Below, one piece after another: positions 24,297 through 28,580 of a stretch of 28,580 nucleotides of DNA (within the stretch, counting starts at the first letter, position 1; every line of letters starts with the position of its first letter). A program made the translations under genes and the position numbers. This DNA comes from an uncultured Paenibacillaceae bacterium. GTDB lineage: Bacteria; Bacillota; Bacilli; Aneurinibacillales; Aneurinibacillaceae. The notes beneath the pieces are model-generated. The model was not told where the DNA came from. It made no database searches and saw nothing but the letters and a program-made list of their open reading frames with translations. Location of the stretch: positions 1-28,580 of the forward strand of contig CAMLDI010000034.1 in assembly GCA_946478845.1 (NCBI GenBank), read 5' to 3'.

Positions 24297-24746
24297 TCAA
24301 TATTTTTTACGTAATATCGCTCTTTTAAAAAGATCCCTAAATTTCTCCCGATCTTCTGATGTAAATGGTTTTGGCCCCTTTGTACGTTTTCCGTTTTTTC
24401 GAGCCATTGCACTAAAATAACGTGTTTGTAATAATTCATCAATATTTTCATTTGTATAACTAAACCCTTTATGGTGAAGAACTGTACACCCTTTTGCTAA
24501 ACCCAGGGAAGCAAGGCCATAATCTTGTGTAACAATGATATCGCCTATTTCTACTAGCTGCATAATCCGATAATCGGCAGCATCTGCTCCTGAATCAACA
24601 TAAATGGTTTCCACTCCTGGCGGATTTTCTGCATTTGAAAAATGGGAAAAGCTAGTAACAAGGGTTACAGGAATTTTTGCCTTTGTACCTTCAAAGATAA
24701 TAATATCTTTTACAGGACAAGCGTCTGCATCAACATAAATTTTCAT
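24297..24746 (-). CDS. yqxD: UPF0178 family protein (YaiI/YqxD, PIN-like)
   Basis: A 149-residue cytoplasmic protein of the UPF0178 (DUF188) family with a PIN-like nuclease fold. It opens [16 protein letters not shown], followed by [32 protein letters not shown], in which the conserved acidic residues of the predicted active site sit. The end carries the family Arg/Lys segment [22 protein letters not shown]. Length matches the family. The ribosome site GAGGAG is well spaced from ATG 24746. Its cellular role is not established. Confidence 0.95.
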   Translation of the reverse strand: MKIYVDADACPVKDIIIFEGTKAKIPVTLVTSFSHFSNAENPPGVETIYVDSGADAADYRIMQLVEIGDIIVTQDYGLASLGLAKGCTVLHHKGFSYTNENIDELLQTRYFSAMARKNGKRTKGPKPFTSEDREKFRDLFKRAILRKKY

Positions 24747-24949
24747 CTTTTTCTCCTCTATGAATAAGTTCGAATAGGTTAGTATTCCCTTTGAGGTTGT
24801 GAAATTGTCTACTTAAACTATAGCTATTGTTTTAAAAAGAAGGAAGGTTATAATCGGTCTTGTTATGGTTATTGGTGTTATTAAAGAATTGTTATGAAGC
24901 AAATCATCAAACATGTGCGGTTGATAATATGGTGAAAAGAGGAAACCGT

Positions 24950-25399
24950 ATGACCCAGTATATTTATATTGCTTCACCAATGAGATTGCCGAAGGGGGAA
25001 TTCGGTTCAAAAGCATTATCTCCGCAACAAACGAATGTCTATAAAAATGAATTAGATTTTGTACATTTATATTTTAAAAATAATTACGATAGCAAATTAA
25101 AACAAAGATTTTCATATAGCCGACACCTCTCATTTAATTACCAAGTTGTTGCATATGCTAATTACATCCCTTTAAAACATTCATTAAAAGGAACTGCGGA
25201 AGAAGAAAAATGTTTAACGATACTATATTCTTATTTAGAGGATGCCATCCATGCGAGTGGCGTTGTAGAGTACTTTACTTGTTTGAGTGGAAAAGAAGAC
25301 TTGGCAATTTCAAAAAAACAAAACATTAGCTGGTTGGACATTAAAAAACCTTATGATTTGGTCATGGAAGATCGTGAGTTTTGGGAGATTACTATTTAG
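24950..25399 (+). CDS. Conserved-looking Bacillales protein of unknown function
   Basis: A 149-residue cytoplasmic protein starting MTQYIYIASPMRLPKGEFG. It has no signal peptide or membrane helix. Visible features are a Lys/Phe-rich centre (FVHLYFKNNYDSKL), YLEDAIHASGVVEYFTCL, and an end rich in Asp/Glu/Trp (PYDLVMEDREFWEITI). I chose ATG 24950 because GAGGA lies about 9 bp upstream; an in-frame extension to 24860 lacks a site. I cannot assign a function. It converges on the MerR gene. Confidence 0.75.
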   Translation: MTQYIYIASPMRLPKGEFGSKALSPQQTNVYKNELDFVHLYFKNNYDSKLKQRFSYSRHLSFNYQVVAYANYIPLKHSLKGTAEEEKCLTILYSYLEDAIHASGVVEYFTCLSGKEDLAISKKQNISWLDIKKPYDLVMEDREFWEITI

Positions 25400-25417
25400 A
25401 ATTCAAATAACTTGTTG

Positions 25418-25443
25418 TATTAAAGGGGTTAAAGGTGATAAGT
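25418..25443 (+). repeat. Dispersed purine-rich motif
   Basis: TTAAAGGGGTTAAAGG, then TGATAAG, between two convergent genes and just before their shared hairpin. Confidence 0.5.
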
Positions 25444-25454
25444 AGCGAAAAAAT

Positions 25455-25505
25455 GGGCTATTGCTTACGAACGAAATCCTTCGTAAGCAATGGCCCTGTT
25501 TTTTT
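25455..25505. terminator. Shared terminator between convergent genes
   Basis: 16-bp arms GGGCTATTGCTTACGA and TCGTAAGCAATGGCCC (one mismatch or wobble), then a T tract that overlaps the merR stop codon. Confidence 0.85.
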
Positions 25506-26232
25506 ACTTACTGTGTGACATAGCCTTCTTGATATAGTCAGAAAGCTGTTTATCGATCCCGAATCGCTCTGCTACTTCAGGATTATCTTTATAATAACGT
25601 TCAGCAGCCTTAGAAATCTCAGGATCTCCAAGAGTCAACTCATTGATGAATTCGTTCCATTGTTTAGCCAAATGGGTCACATCCAGATTTTCTGGCGGTG
25701 TCCCTTTTTCAAACTCCTCACGTAGTTTTGCGGTTATTTCCGACCATTCACTTACATACTGCTTTCGTTTCTCAAGACCAAAAGATTCCGAGATCCTTTC
25801 CATTTGTTCCTGGGTAAAATATTTATCTTGATTCATTTTAATCACCTCAATCAAATTTATAAATTGCTCAGGTGTGACTTCTTGTTGGCTAGTAAGCAAT
25901 TCATATATTTTCTCCAACCGATTACATAACAGCTCTTGCAGCCGAAGGCGTTTTTTCACGTCCTCTAACTGTACTTTGATAAGTTCAACGGGATTGAAAT
26001 TTCGTTTTTCCATAATTTCCTTAATGTCTTCCAAAGAAAAACCTAACTGCTTTAGGGACATAATTTGTTGCAGCTTGACGATATCAGTTTCCGTATAAAG
26101 CCGATGACCTGTATCTGAATATTGAGAAGGAGAAAATAAGTCGATTTTATCGTAATGATGAAGCATTCGTACCGTAAGCCCCGTTTGTTTAGCTAATTCG
26201 CCCACTTTCCAATTTTTCTTATCCAGAACCAA
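25504..26232 (-). CDS. MerR family regulator, TipA-like
   Basis: A 242-residue regulator. The N-terminal MerR helix-turn-helix (about 8-75) reads VGELAKQTGLTVRMLHHYDKIDLFSPSQ..., followed by a helical dimerisation arm to about 115 and a C-terminal TipAS-type domain (150-235) with a helical LDVTHLAKQWNEFINE. Such proteins bind thiopeptide-like or other ligands and activate promoters with long spacers. TTG 26232 is the start; the site GAGGGG abuts it, so a start at CTG 26226 is possible. Its promoter is inside the 67-bp repeat (26265-26331), with a dyad in a 19-bp spacer, so it is probably autoregulated. Confidence 0.88.
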   Translation of the reverse strand: MVLDKKNWKVGELAKQTGLTVRMLHHYDKIDLFSPSQYSDTGHRLYTETDIVKLQQIMSLKQLGFSLEDIKEIMEKRNFNPVELIKVQLEDVKKRLRLQELLCNRLEKIYELLTSQQEVTPEQFINLIEVIKMNQDKYFTQEQMERISESFGLEKRKQYVSEWSEITAKLREEFEKGTPPENLDVTHLAKQWNEFINELTLGDPEISKAAERYYKDNPEVAERFGIDKQLSDYIKKAMSHSK

Positions 26233-26264
26233 CCCCTCATTTCGTACGAAAAAATATTTGCCGG

Positions 26265-26331
26265 CAACTTAACTATACAACCTGACATCGTGTTAGGTTC
26301 AAGTCCCTGTTACCCTATTTTTATAAAATAT
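26265..26331 (-). promoter_or_regulatory. MerR-type promoter and left copy of 67-bp direct repeat
   Basis: On the - strand: -35 TTGAAC (26302-26297), a 19-bp spacer, -10 TATAGT (26277-26272). The spacer is filled by the dyad AACCTAACA-CGA-TGTCAGGTT, the classic long-spacer MerR-regulated layout. Transcription would start near 26265 and run into merR. The block repeats at 28426-28492 with one mismatch. Confidence 0.8.
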
Positions 26332-26602
26332 TTTTAGAAATGCCTCATTCAGCTTTCCATAGCTTCTGACTAAAGGGGTTTTTCTTTATTCAACGAACTT
26401 GTACTAGCATAACCCATGTTTCCTTAACCAGTGGTAGAGGTTTTTGTTTATAAAAACTAAAATTAGGAAAAATATAAATAGTTACATAAACATAATTATG
26501 GTAAAATATAATTTTGTGTAAATTTACATTGTAAAGTTAAAAAAAAACTATAATTAGAAATAAATATGGTATTATTTAGATAGGATTTAAAGGGAAGGTG
26601 GG
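26332..26602. promoter_or_regulatory. AT-rich leader of the three-gene cassette
   Basis: No gene here. It includes the dispersed motif with a hairpin AGCT-TTCCAT-AGCT (26351-26378), a perfect TATAAT (26507-26512), and the palindrome TTTACA-T-TGTAAA (26523-26535). The palindrome resembles the TetR-type half sites at 19225-19252; in such AT-rich DNA this may be chance. Confidence 0.4.
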
Positions 26603-27406
26603 TTGAAAGTGTATTTTAATGAATCAAATAGAAGTATAATAAATTCTTCTTTTAATATTACATATTTAAGAAAACCACAAGTAAAAGAAAAAATTCAAAA
26701 TAAAATTGAAGGAATTAATAAATTATTTGAGGATCTATATCTTCCCCCTGAAATAATTGATGTACCGTACAGCATCGAGCCTGAAATACCGAGGGCTGTT
26801 TTTAATGCAATAAACGGACATAGTCAAATAACCTTTTCCCAAATTATGGCTAATATAAATGCGAAGTTTGATAAAAGGTACCAAGGTAATTTTGAATTAT
26901 GTAAAGAATATATAAAAAGTCGTACAGAAAAAACCCTCGATATATTAAGAATGGCAGATATAAAAACAATTTATTATATGGGTTTATCTGGTACACTACA
27001 GTTTAAACAGGACAGCAATGAAGAAGAAATTATTAACCATATAATGCTTAAATTAAATAAATCTGTACAACATGAATCTAAAATTTATGATGTAAATAAT
27101 AAGTATACGTTTGTCATAAATGATAAGTATTTTGTCAATATTACGATTGGTAATTATAGGAATTTTAATATAGGCGGAATACAAAGCGGATCAATCGCTA
27201 CAACATCATTTGTGGATGCAACGTTACTTGATAAGGGTATATTTATCAATTTTGACATTAATAGTAGATATGACTTTAACACCAATGGTAATAAACTAAA
27301 TGATACAGATATTGAAGAAACAAAAGAATGGTTATACAGTTTCGCAGAAGAATTTGTTTACCATAAAGTATTTAAAATTTTAAATGAAGGAGCGTTTGAT
27401 TTATGA
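26603..27406 (+). CDS. Cassette gene 1, TIGR04255-like protein
   Basis: A 267-residue cytoplasmic, AT-rich gene product. The layout recalls the TIGR04255 family, sporadically found and often next to mobile DNA: an N-terminal helix region (to about 80), a central TLDILRMADIKTIYYMGLSGTLQF, a beta-rich centre YTFVINDKYFVNITIGNYRNFNIG, then FINFDINSRYDF and a C-terminal helix (ETKEWLYSFAEEFVYHKVFKILNEGAF). The call is tentative. TTG 26603 follows AAGGTGGG; GTG 26609 is an alternative. The stop overlaps the next start (ATGA), so the cassette is translationally coupled. Confidence 0.55.
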   Translation: MKVYFNESNRSIINSSFNITYLRKPQVKEKIQNKIEGINKLFEDLYLPPEIIDVPYSIEPEIPRAVFNAINGHSQITFSQIMANINAKFDKRYQGNFELCKEYIKSRTEKTLDILRMADIKTIYYMGLSGTLQFKQDSNEEEIINHIMLKLNKSVQHESKIYDVNNKYTFVINDKYFVNITIGNYRNFNIGGIQSGSIATTSFVDATLLDKGIFINFDINSRYDFNTNGNKLNDTDIEETKEWLYSFAEEFVYHKVFKILNEGAFDL

Positions 27407-27750
27407 TGAGTTTATTTTCATCTACAATAGCAGCTGGTTTAGTTGCTGGAACATTTTCCTTCACTCCTATAGCTATTAATTTTAATGAAACTTCTTATGA
27501 ATATTCATCAGCTGTAAATAATTTTACAAATTCATCACCAATTACGGATGATAATGTTGTATTTTTTAGTGATTTTATAGATGAAGATTTATACATTCAT
27601 GACTTTTATCAAGAAAATGATGAAAAAATTGTAAGCCCAAAAGGGTTTGGTAAAATGGAAGCAACCTTGGGCAATAAACTACCAGATATGTTTTTACCAG
27701 TAGATGATGAAGATTTTGCCTTTATTCCGGACAATTTCGATGATATATAA
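27403..27750 (+). CDS. Cassette gene 2, unknown acidic protein
   Basis: A 115-residue protein with a hydrophobic N-terminal stretch (about 5-26) that could be a membrane or export signal, then a strongly acidic remainder with many Asp, Asn and Phe (PVDDEDFAFIPDNFDDI at the end). I do not recognise it. It overlaps the previous gene by four bases (ATGA) and is followed 21 bp later by the third gene. It may be the toxin or the partner subunit of the cassette. Confidence 0.5.
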   Translation: MMSLFSSTIAAGLVAGTFSFTPIAINFNETSYEYSSAVNNFTNSSPITDDNVVFFSDFIDEDLYIHDFYQENDEKIVSPKGFGKMEATLGNKLPDMFLPVDDEDFAFIPDNFDDI

Positions 27751-27771
27751 TAATGGTGGTGTTAGTGCAAA

Positions 27772-28305
27772 ATGGGTGAGAATGAGAAGACGAATGGTTG
27801 GTATTCAATTGTTTCTGATAACACTTTAGAACAAGGTGACATCATTGAAGAGGTCAAGGTAGCTGTTCCAGCAATTGGTTTTTTTAAAGGTGAAACAAAA
27901 GAAATAGATTATATGGTAAATGATGTTGTTATCCTTACCCAATCTTGCGATTTAGGAAATAGTAAAATACCATGGGTATATGTTTCTCCAGTTCAGCCAT
28001 TAAGTAAACAAAGAGATGAAGTTTCAGCTTTCAAAAATGATAAAAATCTTGAATCAATAAGAAGAGGACAGCAATATAAATATCATATGATTGCAGAATG
28101 TAATGTTGAAGAGTTTAAAAGGGAAATTTGCATTATTGATTTTAGAAATGTATATTCGCTTCCTTTTGCTTATGTTCAGGAATTAGTAAACCAAGGTGAC
28201 AAAAGAATTAGATTAAATTCACCTTATAAAGAACATTTAGCTCAGGCTTATGCAAGATTTTATATGCGTGTTGGTTTACCGAATGATATTCCGCGATTTG
28301 CATAA
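27772..28305 (+). CDS. Cassette gene 3, protein with ILTQSCDL motif
   Basis: A 177-residue cytoplasmic protein. It opens NGWYSIVSDNTLEQGDII, followed by VNDVVILTQSCDLGNSKIPWVYVSPV, then a helical part ESIRRGQQYKYHMIAEC, and an end LAQAYARFYMRVGLPNDI. The ILTQSCDL stretch, with its conserved Cys-Asp, recurs in uncharacterised proteins of mobile-DNA or defence neighbourhoods; this is from memory and unverified. Weak ribosome site GGTGGTG. It closes the three-gene cassette and is followed by a terminator. Confidence 0.55.
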   Translation: MGENEKTNGWYSIVSDNTLEQGDIIEEVKVAVPAIGFFKGETKEIDYMVNDVVILTQSCDLGNSKIPWVYVSPVQPLSKQRDEVSAFKNDKNLESIRRGQQYKYHMIAECNVEEFKREICIIDFRNVYSLPFAYVQELVNQGDKRIRLNSPYKEHLAQAYARFYMRVGLPNDIPRFA

Positions 28306-28340
28306 CGTCTTTAATTTTGAAATTTATTTTAAAAAAACAA

Positions 28341-28376
28341 AAAGCTCTGTCACCTTCTGGTGGCAGGGCTTTTTTA
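28341..28376. terminator. Terminator of the three-gene cassette
   Basis: Arms AAAAGCTCTGTCACC and GGTGGCAGGGCTTTT (two G-U pairs), loop TTCT, T tract on the + strand. On the - strand it also ends in a T-rich run, so it could stop transcripts from the duplicated promoter at 28433-28463. Confidence 0.88.
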
Positions 28377-28425
28377 CACTTGTGTGCGGATCAAACCACA
28401 TGCGAAGGTTATAGTTTTTGCTTAC

Positions 28426-28492
28426 CAACCTAACTATACAACCTGACATCGTGTTAGGTTCAAGTCCCTGTTACCCTATTTTTATAAAATAT
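28426..28492 (-). promoter_or_regulatory. Right copy of 67-bp direct repeat, MerR-type promoter
   Basis: One mismatch from 26265-26331. It retains -35 TTGAAC (28463-28458), -10 TATAGT (28438-28433) and the spacer dyad. It points leftward into the cassette terminator, with no gene in between. Confidence 0.8.
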
Positions 28493-28541
28493 AATCATCT
28501 TTATTAATTTCTTGATGGGACCCCCAGCTCTTGCGAGCTAT

Positions 28542-28580
28542 CTGAGCAAAGGGGATAAAGGCGAAAAGGAGCGCCATCCC
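28542..28580 (+). repeat. Dispersed purine-rich motif at window end
   Basis: A small hairpin AGCTC-TTGC-GAGCT is followed by CTGAGCAAAGGGGATAAAGG and a new GGAGCGCC arm. It is the same hairpin-plus-motif unit as at 1-112, cut by the window edge. Confidence 0.6.

Noticed and set aside
26290..26315. GGTTCAAGTCC in the 67-bp repeat looks like a tRNA T-loop, suggesting an attachment site at a tRNA 3' end
   Set aside because: The flanking bases do not pair as a T-stem or acceptor arm. The same bases are explained by a MerR-type -35 and spacer dyad. No integrase is in the interval.

Overview
The window looks like a chromosomal segment of a Gram-positive, spore-forming-type Bacillales bacterium. 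The grounds are purine-rich Shine-Dalgarno sites (GGAGG, GAGGTGA), many Rho-independent terminators, the gene order DUF1146 - ywmB - murA known from Bacillus, S-layer-homology (SLH) anchored subtilases, and families such as YtrA-type GntR, UPF0178 and TipA-like MerR. I cannot name the genus. Most genes have moderate GC. Two stretches (about 21.0-23.7 kb and 26.3-28.3 kb) are much more AT-rich and look acquired.

Layout. 1-120: a 56-bp tandem repeat, two copies, cut by the window start. 124-2467: a YtrA-type regulator, an ABC ATPase and a permease in one overlapping operon behind a promoter with repeated AGTGTA/TACAC boxes. 2582-5598: a lipoprotein, an RNA 2'-phosphotransferase (KptA/Tpt1), a secreted protein of unknown function and a CPBP membrane protease. 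5693-12022: three tandem paralogous secreted subtilases that differ in their C-terminal modules (two Ig-like plus three SLH; three SLH; a decayed SLH stub), with recombination scars between them. 12108-12937: a cupin and an unknown protein sharing a terminator. 13130-15647: DUF1146, YwmB and MurA. 15648-16272: a long non-coding stretch full of hairpins. 16273-20786: a PepSY/YcdB-like protein, an SGNH hydrolase, and a divergent TetR regulator / DHA2 drug exporter pair with clear palindromic operators.

The first AT-rich island follows an orphan group II intron domain V. It holds a membrane-anchored subtilase with no canonical start at its good ribosome site, then a secreted polymorphic-toxin-like protein resembling the SAR2788 family, then a 1-nt-overlapping gene that fits an immunity protein. 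Housekeeping-type genes follow: a small membrane protein, a UPF0178 PIN-like protein, a conserved Bacillales protein of unknown function and a MerR/TipA-type regulator.

The second AT-rich island (26.33-28.43 kb) is a three-gene cassette. Its first gene resembles TIGR04255-family proteins and its third carries an ILTQSCDL motif. It is flanked by a 67-bp near-perfect direct repeat. Both repeat copies are themselves a complete MerR-type promoter (-35 and -10 separated by 19 bp containing a dyad), and the left copy is the promoter of the merR gene. This cassette and the subtilase/toxin/immunity cluster are the best candidates for undescribed systems. A purine-rich dispersed motif, often next to a small hairpin, occurs about eight times in intergenic DNA.
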